DNA of 64,000 nt, taken from the NCBI RefSeq assembly GCF_004770265.1, contig NZ_RQGQ01000004.1:806001-870000 (forward strand), read 5' to 3'. The position numbers were made by a program, and so were the translations under genes. Of the stretch, positions 50,113 through 58,029 are shown piece by piece; position 1 is the first letter of the stretch, and each line of letters starts with the position of its first letter. Source of the DNA: Leptospira congkakensis. GTDB lineage: Bacteria > Spirochaetota > Leptospiria > Leptospirales > Leptospiraceae. The notes under the pieces are model-generated. The model made no database searches, was not told where the DNA came from, and saw only the letters and a program-made list of their open reading frames with translations.

Positions 50113-51251
50113 ATGGTAACGCTCTCCGCCTCTAAAACAAAATTTGTTTTTACCTTTCTTGTGATGGATCCTTTCTGAATGATCCCACCAGCAAATAAAT
50201 AATCACCATTTGTTGGATAAAAAGTAGCAGATTGTCCTGGGGTTACACTTTTTACATCTTCTAAAAATTCAACTTTCCAAGTATTTCCAAGAGAAGTCAC
50301 CTTACAATGAACAGGTGCACTTCTGTAACGAATTTGGACTTTCATTTCTTTGGACGCGCCAACTTCCATTGGCATCAGTGCTTGGTAGGTAATCTCTTCC
50401 AAAATAAAAGATTCCGAAACAGTTTCTTCTTCTTCCCCAAGCACAACGGTTCCATCATCTTCAATGGACAGAACATAGAGTGGATTTTTCCATGCGATCC
50501 CAAGACCTTTTCTTTGACCGATGGTAAATCCTTCTTTCCCTTGGTGTTTGCCGATGATTTGACCGGAAGCTAATTTAAAAAATCCAGGAGTGAACTCCAT
50601 CCCTTTCTTTTTTAAAAAAGATCTGTAATCATTTTCAGGAATAAAACAGATTTCTTGTGATTCAGGTTTTTCGGCTACAGGAAGACCCATTCGTTTTGCA
50701 ATTTCACGAACTTGTGCTTTGTCCATCTCACCCAAAGGGAAAACAGTATTTTTAATATTTTCCTGAGACAAACCGTACAAATAGTACGTTTGGTTTTTTT
50801 TCATGTCTACAGCATTACGGATAGCATAACGGCCATCCACCTCAACAACACGAGCATAATGGCCAGTGGCGATTTTTTCAATTCCCAATATTTTGGCTTG
50901 TTCAAAAAGAGCACCAAACTTCACAAAGGTGTTACATTCCACACAAGGATTTGGCGTCCTTCCATCTTTATAATCATTAATAAAACGGTCGATGACTCGT
51001 TCCCCAAACACCTTTTCCATTTTGATTACGTAAAAAGGAATGTTTAAAGAAAGACCTACATCACGTGCATCACGGATGTCTTCGGGAGAACAGCAGGATT
51101 TTTTTGTGGTATCACAGGCGGGTGCTTCATATTCCCATGTGCGTAGGTTCACACCGATCACGTCGTAACCTGCTTCCATTAGAAGTCCTGCGGCCACTGC
51201 GCTATCCACCCCACCACTCATCGCTACTATGATTTTTTCTTTTTCTTTCAC
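50109..51251 (-). CDS. mnmA: tRNA-specific 2-thiouridylase MnmA
   Basis: A 380-aa enzyme that thiolates U34 of tRNA-Lys/Glu/Gln. The PP-loop is VAMSGGVDSAVA, the first catalytic Cys is in NPCVECN and the second in ESQEICFIPE. The GTG at 51251, one base after the upstream stop, is chosen because the ATG at 51326 would add a hydrophobic stretch (LGLVLCFGIFLGTALGSF) foreign to MnmA and overlap the aspartic-protease gene by 74 bp. The start is still uncertain. It is followed by the ATP-grasp fusion with a four-base overlap. Confidence 0.92.
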   Translation of the reverse strand: MKEKEKIIVAMSGGVDSAVAAGLLMEAGYDVIGVNLRTWEYEAPACDTTKKSCCSPEDIRDARDVGLSLNIPFYVIKMEKVFGERVIDRFINDYKDGRTPNPCVECNTFVKFGALFEQAKILGIEKIATGHYARVVEVDGRYAIRNAVDMKKNQTYYLYGLSQENIKNTVFPLGEMDKAQVREIAKRMGLPVAEKPESQEICFIPENDYRSFLKKKGMEFTPGFFKLASGQIIGKHQGKEGFTIGQRKGLGIAWKNPLYVLSIEDDGTVVLGEEEETVSESFILEEITYQALMPMEVGASKEMKVQIRYRSAPVHCKVTSLGNTWKVEFLEDVKSVTPGQSATFYPTNGDYLFAGGIIQKGSITRKVKTNFVLEAESVTI

Positions 51252-51252
51252 C

Positions 51253-52137
51253 TTAGTTTTTGGTGCGAACGATCCCAATGCGGTTCCGAGAAAAATCCCA
51301 AAACAAAGGACGAGTCCTAAGGACATTCAATCCGATCGACCAAACCTCTTCCTTATCCTTGTCCCCTGGCAAAAGGAAATTCTCAAGTGAAATTCCGCTA
51401 AGGAATTGGACTTGTTTGTATTCTTCTCGGATTCCCGATTTGGCTATTAAATACAATTCGGAACTTGTTTCCTGAAGTTTCGCCGGTAAGATTCGATTTC
51501 CGGGAAAGAACACCTTCTTTTCTCCTAAGATTCGGTCATTAATCCCAGGAGGGATCATCGTCAGGGAAGATCCAGTGTCCACCATCCCAAAAGATCTGTA
51601 ACCTTCGGGATATTCAAACTGAACGTAGTAATAATCCCCTTTTTTCTTCGTGTTTAGAATTTTTAAATCGGTAGAAAGATAGGCATCGGGCTGATCACAA
51701 AATGGGGAATCTTTGGTGAAGCGTTTCAATTCTTCGCCAAACCAAAAGATACAGGTTCCTTGGAAGAAATCAAGGCCGAGAAGTCCAGGAAAGGATTCTG
51801 GCAAAATTCCTTTTTTGTTTTTTAAGGTAAACTTAAGACCATTCAGTTGGAATTCTTTTTCTTCTTCCGTGGATGTTGACTCATAAAAACTAAGTTCCGA
51901 ACCCGTATCCCAAAAGAAGGAAAATGTTTTTCCTTCTGATTCAATTCCGGTGAAAAGGAGATGGGTTCCTTTATCAACAACGGCAACCGAAATATGGGGA
52001 GGTAAAGGTTTTGATGTGGGAAATTGGTATAAAACAGCAGTTTGGTGGGAGCGAACGGGGCCTGGAACACAAGCCCCTAAATAAAAAAAGGCGAATAGAA
52101 TTACACTAACTTTTTGATACAGCGGGTATTCGGACAT
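51253..52137 (-). CDS. Lipoprotein with two DTGS motifs, retropepsin/pepsin-like
   Basis: A 294-aa protein. The ATG at 52137 gives MSEYPLYQKVSVILFAFFYL, ending at a GAC lipobox. Two lobes follow, each with an aspartic-protease active-site motif: FWDTGSELSFYE followed by LLGLDFF, and GMVDTGSSLTMIP followed by IGLNVLR. This repeat is the pepsin pattern of two Asp in one chain, rather than a retroviral single-lobe dimer. It would face the periplasm or outer surface. Substrate unknown. It overlaps the small ORF upstream by 37 bp and is followed by MnmA. Confidence 0.82.
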   Translation of the reverse strand: MSEYPLYQKVSVILFAFFYLGACVPGPVRSHQTAVLYQFPTSKPLPPHISVAVVDKGTHLLFTGIESEGKTFSFFWDTGSELSFYESTSTEEEKEFQLNGLKFTLKNKKGILPESFPGLLGLDFFQGTCIFWFGEELKRFTKDSPFCDQPDAYLSTDLKILNTKKKGDYYYVQFEYPEGYRSFGMVDTGSSLTMIPPGINDRILGEKKVFFPGNRILPAKLQETSSELYLIAKSGIREEYKQVQFLSGISLENFLLPGDKDKEEVWSIGLNVLRTRPLFWDFSRNRIGIVRTKN

Positions 52138-52328
52138 CTTGTGTAATCTACGATACAATCGCGATATTCAATCCCCGTGATTGTATCTTTTGTCTTGTAT
52201 TCAATGAAACAAGAATATGGTTGGAAATCATACGAAGAAAGACCCAAGGCCCGATTGCGAATGGATTCATATACATCGGAGGTAACCGATGGTGAAAGGT
52301 CGTTGAGTAGGTATGCCGGCTCTGCCAT
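52101..52328 (-). CDS. Small Cys-containing protein, unknown function
   Basis: A 75-aa protein, MAEPAYLLNDLSPSVTSDVY at its start and CPNTRCIKKLV at its end, with four Cys in the C-terminal half. Codon use is ordinary and the position between the GGEEF gene and the protease gene fits an operon. GGTAGAG before the ATG is a weak Shine-Dalgarno site. It overlaps the next gene by 37 bp. No family recognised; no signal peptide. Confidence 0.55.
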   Translation of the reverse strand: MAEPAYLLNDLSPSVTSDVYESIRNRALGLSSYDFQPYSCFIEYKTKDTITGIEYRDCIVDYTRCPNTRCIKKLV

Positions 52329-52350
52329 ACTCTACCCATCGGCAAATTTC

Positions 52351-53412
52351 CTAATCTTTATAACAAATTGTGCGGTTTCTTCCAGAATGTTTCGCCTGGT
52401 AGAGTGCTTTGTCTGCCCTTTCGATCAAATCTTTGTTACTTCTGTCCGTGGTACGGAAACTAGAAACTCCCACTGACAAAGTGACTTTCAGGTCTGTTCC
52501 ATCATTCGGATTTTTAACCACCATAGACTCAACAGCATTCCGGATCTCTTCACCCTTTGCCATCGCCTCTTCTTCTGTAGCTCCCGGCATCACAAGACAA
52601 AACTCTTCCCCGCCATACCGTGCAGGAATGTGGTGGCGCTGGGCTGCATTGATCAGCTGTTTTGCGACCTCAATGAGAACCACGTCACCAGCCTGATGTC
52701 CATAGGTATCATTAAAATTTTTGAAATGATCCACGTCGGTAAAAAGCAAACAAAGCCTCGTTCCTTTTTTACGACTACGATCCATTTCTTCTTTGAGTTT
52801 GGTTTGGAAGTAGTGATGGATCTTTAAACCCGTCATCATGTCCACAGTGGCAAGTTCGTACAAACGAGCGTTGTCCACGGCAATCCCTGCTAAGTTCGCG
52901 AGGGTTGTCATAAATTCTTTTTCATCTTCCGAAAACTCTTCGGAAGTCATTTTGTCCCCAAGCACGAGAAGACCATTGACCTTACCTTTGGCGTTCAGAG
53001 GGACAAGAATCTCCGCTCCCATCTTCCGCAAATAAGTGATGTCTGGAATGGACTTTAAATTTTCCATCAGCAGGATTTGGTCCATAGTGATGGCTTTGGG
53101 TTTTTCTTCAAAATAATGAATGAGAGGACTATCGATTTTGACTTCGTAGTTTTGTTCTTCTGTGTTTAACTCAAAACCCTTAATGGATTGAGGTTCTAAT
53201 TTAAAAAGACCTAAATCAATCTCTGGCTCCAAATACATGGCGGCATGTAAAGTCTGCAACTGCGCCAAACAGATGTTAAGAATTGCATCAATTAAATATT
53301 TATAGTCTAACGTGGAATTCAGAGCACGGGAAATTTCCAGTAGCTGTTTTTGGTCGTAGATTTTTTTTTCGTAATGCTCAAAAACGATATCAGTGTTTTC
53401 TTTAAAAGACAA
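52351..53412 (-). CDS. Diguanylate cyclase with GAF domain
   Basis: A 353-aa soluble protein. A GAF-like sensor domain (about 30-180, including AEILVPLNAKGKVNGLLVLG) precedes a GGDEF domain with the active-site GGEEFCLVMPG and LFTDVDHFKNFNDTYGHQAG. The residues six to nine before GGEEF are QRHH, so the RxxD inhibitory I-site is absent. It should make c-di-GMP without product feedback. Only a TTG is available at the start (53412). It is the first clear gene of the minus-strand run that includes the PilZ protein. Confidence 0.92.
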   Translation of the reverse strand: MSFKENTDIVFEHYEKKIYDQKQLLEISRALNSTLDYKYLIDAILNICLAQLQTLHAAMYLEPEIDLGLFKLEPQSIKGFELNTEEQNYEVKIDSPLIHYFEEKPKAITMDQILLMENLKSIPDITYLRKMGAEILVPLNAKGKVNGLLVLGDKMTSEEFSEDEKEFMTTLANLAGIAVDNARLYELATVDMMTGLKIHHYFQTKLKEEMDRSRKKGTRLCLLFTDVDHFKNFNDTYGHQAGDVVLIEVAKQLINAAQRHHIPARYGGEEFCLVMPGATEEEAMAKGEEIRNAVESMVVKNPNDGTDLKVTLSVGVSSFRTTDRSNKDLIERADKALYQAKHSGRNRTICYKD

Positions 53413-53541
53413 AACGCACCGCCAGAATTCTGTATAAGATAGGAATCATTCGCCTTTTTTGACTACTGTAAAGTAAGATTTTGACGGAAATCGATAATTT
53501 TATAAAAGCAAGAAAATAGAAAAGTTTTCATAATGATTACG

Positions 53542-53569
53542 TTGACAATTTACCAATCTTTAAAATAAT
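53542..53569 (+). promoter_or_regulatory. Sigma70-type promoter of initiator tRNA
   Basis: TTGACA (53542-53547) is a perfect -35. AATAAT (53564-53569) matches -10 TATAAT at five of six positions after a 16-bp spacer. Transcription would start about ten bases before the tRNA at 53580. Confidence 0.78.
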
Positions 53570-53577
53570 GGTCTTAT

Positions 53578-53652
<75 letters not shown>

Positions 53653-53658
53653 CCGTTA

Positions 53659-54450
53659 TCATCCTTTCCCTAATTCCTTACTTCTCTCCGTCGCTCTATG
53701 GATTGCATCTCTAACGGCGGTTGAGAATCCACCTCTCTCCAAAGCATCTAAACCATGAATGGTCGTTCCTCCGGGAGATGTCACCCAATTTCGTACTTCC
53801 ATAGGATGAAGTTGGGAATCCGCTTCTCGCAAAGTTCGAAAATACACAAGAGTTCCTTCAATGGTTTCCATTGCCAAAGACAAAGACTCCTCGTAACTAA
53901 GCCCTTCTTGCAACCCACCCTCTGCCATTGCCTGTAAAAATGTTAATACATAAGCCGGGCCAGAACCAGAAAGGCCTGTCACGGTATCCATTAATGATTC
54001 TTTTGAAACACGAATGCTTTTTCCCATTCCACTAAACAACTGTTCTACGCCTACTACAGCTGTGTCTTCACAAAAGTACGCCAGTGCCCCTCGTTCAGAA
54101 ACCAAAGGAAGGTTCGGCATCACTCGCACAGCACTCGATCCTTTGGGTGCCGCTTCCGAAATTTGGGAATAGGAAATTCCGGCAGCAATAGAAACAAAGG
54201 TAGCCGGTTTCGAAAATTCTTTTAAGACAGGAACCACAAGATTTGGTTTCACAGCGATCACAATCATATCGGTTTCTTTACCAATGGAATCTAAAGTTCC
54301 CACAAGGTTCACACCCGAGACAGGGGAATCTTTTAGGTTGGGATCAAATCCATATACCTTGGTTCCTTTTTTGACAAGGGCAGAGGCAATCGCTGCTCCC
54401 ATCTTTCCAAGGCCAACAACCCCTACTGTTTCAATTGGTTTTTTCTGCAT
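53659..54450 (-). CDS. proC: Pyrroline-5-carboxylate reductase
   Basis: A 263-aa NAD(P)H enzyme that makes proline from P5C. The start at 54450 (MQKKPIETVGVVGLGKMG) has GAGAGGG upstream and overlaps the YggS gene by 20 bases. The Rossmann motif is VVGLGKMGAAIASAL, and the family stretch VTGLSGSGPAYVLTFLQAMA plus SPGGTTIHGLDALE near the C-terminus is diagnostic. It is typically coupled to yggS, as here. Confidence 0.95.
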   Translation of the reverse strand: MQKKPIETVGVVGLGKMGAAIASALVKKGTKVYGFDPNLKDSPVSGVNLVGTLDSIGKETDMIVIAVKPNLVVPVLKEFSKPATFVSIAAGISYSQISEAAPKGSSAVRVMPNLPLVSERGALAYFCEDTAVVGVEQLFSGMGKSIRVSKESLMDTVTGLSGSGPAYVLTFLQAMAEGGLQEGLSYEESLSLAMETIEGTLVYFRTLREADSQLHPMEVRNWVTSPGGTTIHGLDALERGGFSTAVRDAIHRATERSKELGKG

Positions 54451-55129
54451 AGTCCCTCTCTCCAAAAATTTTTGAACCCACTCTTAAATAGTCGGATCCT
54501 AATTCGCAGGCGATTTCATAATCACCACTCATTCCCATTGATAATTTTTTATCTGGATAATATGTATTTCGAAGTTCTGCCAAAATCGAAAACACTTCCC
54601 GAGTCTCTCGCAAATCTCCACTAGAAGGCCCCATTCCCATAAACCCTTCCCAAATACAAAACTCATTTTGATAACCTGTCAGTGTATCTTTCATGGAACG
54701 TAAAGTTTCAAAACCCATTCCATGTTTGGTATTTTCCTCGGTGAGGTTGGTTTGGATGAAATATCGAATTTGTTTTTTTTCTTTTTCGGCACGTTTCAGA
54801 AGCTCCTTTAAGGAAGAGATACTACCAACACCGTGAGTGTGAGAAAAAACACCAAATAACTTACGTAAGGTTCCCGATTGTATAGGTCCAATATGATGTA
54901 ATTTGACGGAAGTGACTGCTTCTGGGAACTCTTCTCTTAGTTTTGTAAATTTAGAGACGGCTTCCGGGATATAATTTTCTCCAAACTCTCGAATCCCTTG
55001 CAAATAAGCTTCCCTTACCACTTCATAAGGTTTGGTTTTGGAAACAGCAATGAGAACCGGAGATTTGTTTGGATACAAACCTTTTAGAGAATTTTGAATG
55101 GAAAGATACGAAGACCCGTAATCGGACAC
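54431..55129 (-). CDS. YggS-family PLP-binding protein
   Basis: A 232-aa fold-type III PLP protein. The PLP lysine is in LIAVSKTKPYEVV, the family segment FGENYIPEA follows, and IQSGTLRKLF and SMGMSGDYEIACELGSDYLR match the conserved C-terminal parts. It helps regulate PLP and amino-acid pools rather than catalysing a known reaction. The start is GTG, two bases after the upstream stop. It overlaps proC by 20 bases. Confidence 0.92.
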   Translation of the reverse strand: MSDYGSSYLSIQNSLKGLYPNKSPVLIAVSKTKPYEVVREAYLQGIREFGENYIPEAVSKFTKLREEFPEAVTSVKLHHIGPIQSGTLRKLFGVFSHTHGVGSISSLKELLKRAEKEKKQIRYFIQTNLTEENTKHGMGFETLRSMKDTLTGYQNEFCIWEGFMGMGPSSGDLRETREVFSILAELRNTYYPDKKLSMGMSGDYEIACELGSDYLRVGSKIFGERDYAEKTN

Positions 55130-55131
55130 GA

Positions 55132-55932
55132 TTACTTAGCTAACGCTTTTTCTAAAGACTCAATCCGACGTTCGATTTCCACAAATCGTTTTTCGTTTCG
55201 ATCGTTTTGAGTAGAAAGTTTTTGTTCCACAGACCGCATCCGCACTTCTAAATTAGAAGATCCAGATTCCTCATAACTATTCTTTTTGGAATTTTGCGAA
55301 TAGGTTGATTCTTTGGATTTAGTCCTTTGTTTTTTAGAAGATACTGAATTTGATTTTTTATTGCGACTTACATAAGTTTTTGAAGGTTTCGAAACTTTAG
55401 GCTCTTGTTTTTTAGTGACCTTTTCAAAATTCTCTACATCCACTTTTGGTTGTTTGGTGGTCGTTGTAGATTCCTTTACCTCAGAAACAAACTCTTCTTT
55501 TTTAGAAACCTTCTTTGTTTTTTTGGTTTCGTCTTTCGGAGCGAAGGATTCTTCCACTTGGTCTAATTTTTCTTGCAAACGAGAACTTGTATCCACTTTC
55601 TCTTTGGATTTGGTAGAAGCAGCCACTGAAACAGAACGTGGACGCTCCGTATCAGGTTCCATATCCTCTAAACTAGGAAGATCTGGAAGTTTGGAACTGT
55701 CTCGAACGGATTCCTTAGAGTCACTATTTGCAAAGTTTTCCTTGGGGGCAGGAATGCCTGGATTTTCTCTTTCGATTTCCCGATCCACCATCTCCATATC
55801 TCTGTTTTTTCCGATGGTTTGGAGTTTTTGGTAAATTTCGTTTCTATAGATAAATGCGAAAATGAACGATGAAAGAAGTAGGACCACTAGAATGGCAGTT
55901 GTGAGTATTTTCAAATTGTCGCGGCGGCCCAT
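55132..55932 (-). CDS. Membrane-anchored low-complexity coiled-coil protein
   Basis: A 266-aa protein with one membrane helix near the N-terminus (ILTTAILVVLLLSSFIFAF) and a long Lys/Ser/Glu-rich disordered region (about 70-220). A short C-terminal coiled coil follows (RMRSVEQKLSTQNDRNEKRF, then IERRIESLEKALAK). I do not recognise it. It lies two bases before the YggS start and is divergent from the FlaA-like gene, so it may be an envelope spacer protein. Confidence 0.6.
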   Translation of the reverse strand: MGRRDNLKILTTAILVVLLLSSFIFAFIYRNEIYQKLQTIGKNRDMEMVDREIERENPGIPAPKENFANSDSKESVRDSSKLPDLPSLEDMEPDTERPRSVSVAASTKSKEKVDTSSRLQEKLDQVEESFAPKDETKKTKKVSKKEEFVSEVKESTTTTKQPKVDVENFEKVTKKQEPKVSKPSKTYVSRNKKSNSVSSKKQRTKSKESTYSQNSKKNSYEESGSSNLEVRMRSVEQKLSTQNDRNEKRFVEIERRIESLEKALAK

Positions 55933-56001
55933 GACGTGCGGATTCCTTTCCTTTGATAGAAATAGAGTACACGTTTTTGGGTTTTCGAAAAGTGAGAAAT
56001 C

Positions 56002-56751
56002 ATGAGATTTGCAAAAAAATTTACATTCTGTTTGGGTTTCCTACTCATGATTTCCAGTCTTTTGTCTCTTCCGAGACCCCATGACCCTGACGAATCGGGT
56101 CGGGTGGCAATTTTAAAATCCGCTCTCTCAATCGACACGAGTTATCTCCTCTTCCTTGTAGAAGATTTTGAAGGAGAAAGGCCTTGGGATTTTTACCGAG
56201 TGGATTCGTTTTTAGCAGTCACTCAATTTGCAGCGAAAGTTCCTAAGTCTGAGGCCTTTTTACAAGAAGCCGCTATCCTCAAAGAATCCGGATATGCAAA
56301 CTTACAAAACCAAACAAGTTTCCTTCTCCAAAGTTATGTAGAAAATCCAAGGCTTGACCATTGGGAAGTGAGGCCCAAAGAACCCATTGGTTTGCCACTC
56401 GGAATGCCCATCCAAGGAATCCTTTGGGTGTATTCAGAAGGCCACCATATCAATTTGAGTATGGGACTTTCCCAGAAAAAATCCAAAGATCTGTATTTTG
56501 ATTTGGGAACTTTGAATTTTGTGGGTTGGCGAAGGTTGGAATTTACCATCAATCTTCCCAAAGAAAACACAAGACTCATCCAATCCATGTCCTTCCCTAT
56601 TTCCTTTGCCTCATTTCGATTGAAAAGTTTGGCTTCACAAAAGAAAGGAGAGTTTCATTTATACTTTGACAATTTAAGTTTTGTCATAGATAAAAGAACT
56701 TTCATCTACCCGGGTTCAGAAGTGAACGACACTTGGGGTAACAAACGTTAA
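56002..56751 (+). CDS. Flagellar filament outer-layer protein FlaA-like
   Basis: A 249-aa protein with an N-terminal signal (KFTFCLGFLLMISSLLSLPR). The second half matches spirochaete FlaA: LPLGMPIQGILWVYSEGHHI, LYFDLGTLNFVGWRRLEFTI, and a C-terminal GEFHLYFDNLSFVID. FlaA forms part of the sheath on periplasmic flagella. The position next to waaA and not beside other flagellar genes suggests a paralogue of the main FlaA. It is followed with no gap by the WaaA gene (TAA then ATG). Confidence 0.8.
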   Translation: MRFAKKFTFCLGFLLMISSLLSLPRPHDPDESGRVAILKSALSIDTSYLLFLVEDFEGERPWDFYRVDSFLAVTQFAAKVPKSEAFLQEAAILKESGYANLQNQTSFLLQSYVENPRLDHWEVRPKEPIGLPLGMPIQGILWVYSEGHHINLSMGLSQKKSKDLYFDLGTLNFVGWRRLEFTINLPKENTRLIQSMSFPISFASFRLKSLASQKKGEFHLYFDNLSFVIDKRTFIYPGSEVNDTWGNKR

Positions 56752-58029
56752 ATGGTATATTTTTTTTACAACATTCTAGTATTTTTCATCAGCTCAGTTT
56801 TAAAAATCTTATCCTTATTGGTAAAAAAAATAAGAGAAGAATTAGAAAAAAGAAAAAGATCCCTAAATCAAATTTTTTCAAAATCTGCTGAAGGCAAATT
56901 GGTAGTTTGGCTTCACGCCGCAAGTGTGGGGGAACTGGACCAAGCGCGTGCCCTAACAGAAACCATTCGAAAAAAAAATAAAAATGTTTTTATCATCCAA
57001 TCTGTTTTTTCTTCTTCTGTAAAAGAATCTTCATTTGCCGATCCACTAGCAGATGTATATTTTTATCTCCCTTTGGATACTGCTAATGCTTACGACAAAA
57101 TTTTTTCCCATTTCAAACCCCAAGTTTTATTCATCATGGCCTGGGATACTTGGCCCAATCTTTTAAAAGTTGCAAATCGTAACGGAACCAAAACTTATCT
57201 GGCCTGCGCTAGTTTGTCATCCCAGTCTTCCCGAAAAAATTCACTTGTAAGGTCTTTAACCAAAGCTTCCTTTCGTTACCTGACAGGAATATACCCAAGC
57301 CATGAACTCATGGCAAAAGAATTTACGGATTTGGTATCACAAAAAACCGACTTCGCTGTGTTAGGAGATACTCGATTTGAATCGGTTCTTGGAAAATTAG
57401 AAACCAAATCTCCAAACCCAGCCTTCGTTCGTTTTGTTTCTGAACAAAAAAGTTTTTTAACCCAAAACAAACCAGTCATCCTTGGTTCCACATACGGAAT
57501 CTGCGAAGAACGATTTACCAAGTATTTAAAAGAAAATTCGGATGATGTCTATTATTGGATTTTTCCTCATAAATGGGAAGAAAACCGAATGCAAGATTGG
57601 ATTCCTAGTTTAGAAAAATACGGCAGCGTTGGAGTGTTTTCAAAGTTAAAGCCAGGGGAACCATTACCCAAATTCCTACTTTTTGATCTTATGGGAATCC
57701 TAGCATTTGCCTACCAATACGGAAGTTTTGCTTATGTGGGTGGGGCCTGGTTGCACCGTGTGCACAATACCATTGAACCGGCAGCTCTCGGACTTCCTGT
57801 CATTACAGGGCCCAAAATTTCCAATGCTCCCGAAGCCATCGTTATGCAAGAATTAGGTGGTCTTTTCAAAACAGAATCCGAATCTGAATTTGTAGAAAAA
57901 TTTGCCTTACTCGTGAAAGACAAATCTTTAAGAGAAAAGATGGGAAATGGAAATCGAAACTTTGTTGTAGAAAATAGAGGTGCATCGGATAAGATTTATA
58001 ACCGAGTTTTCTCCAATGCCCAAAATTAA
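56752..58029 (+). CDS. waaA: 3-deoxy-D-manno-octulosonic acid transferase
   Basis: A 425-aa GT-B enzyme that adds Kdo to lipid A precursor at the inner membrane. An N-terminal hydrophobic anchor (FYNILVFFISSVLKILSLL) is followed by WLHAASVGELDQARALTETI, the family start with the catalytic Glu in SVGE. The C-terminal donor-binding part has YVGGAWLHRVHNTIEPAALG and PVITGPKISNAPEA, as in KdtA. It overlaps the NAD synthetase gene by 14 bp. Confidence 0.9.
   Translation: MVYFFYNILVFFISSVLKILSLLVKKIREELEKRKRSLNQIFSKSAEGKLVVWLHAASVGELDQARALTETIRKKNKNVFIIQSVFSSSVKESSFADPLADVYFYLPLDTANAYDKIFSHFKPQVLFIMAWDTWPNLLKVANRNGTKTYLACASLSSQSSRKNSLVRSLTKASFRYLTGIYPSHELMAKEFTDLVSQKTDFAVLGDTRFESVLGKLETKSPNPAFVRFVSEQKSFLTQNKPVILGSTYGICEERFTKYLKENSDDVYYWIFPHKWEENRMQDWIPSLEKYGSVGVFSKLKPGEPLPKFLLFDLMGILAFAYQYGSFAYVGGAWLHRVHNTIEPAALGLPVITGPKISNAPEAIVMQELGGLFKTESESEFVEKFALLVKDKSLREKMGNGNRNFVVENRGASDKIYNRVFSNAQN

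Noticed and set aside
50109..51326. MnmA as a membrane-anchored protein from the ATG at 51326
   Set aside because: The hydrophobic N-terminus would be foreign to MnmA and overlap the aspartic-protease gene by 74 bp; the GTG at 51251 is more economical.
52148..52345. Alternative 65-aa frame opposite/offset to the small Cys-containing gene
   Set aside because: The 52101-52328 frame fits operon spacing and has a weak but better start; the other frame shows no protein-like pattern.
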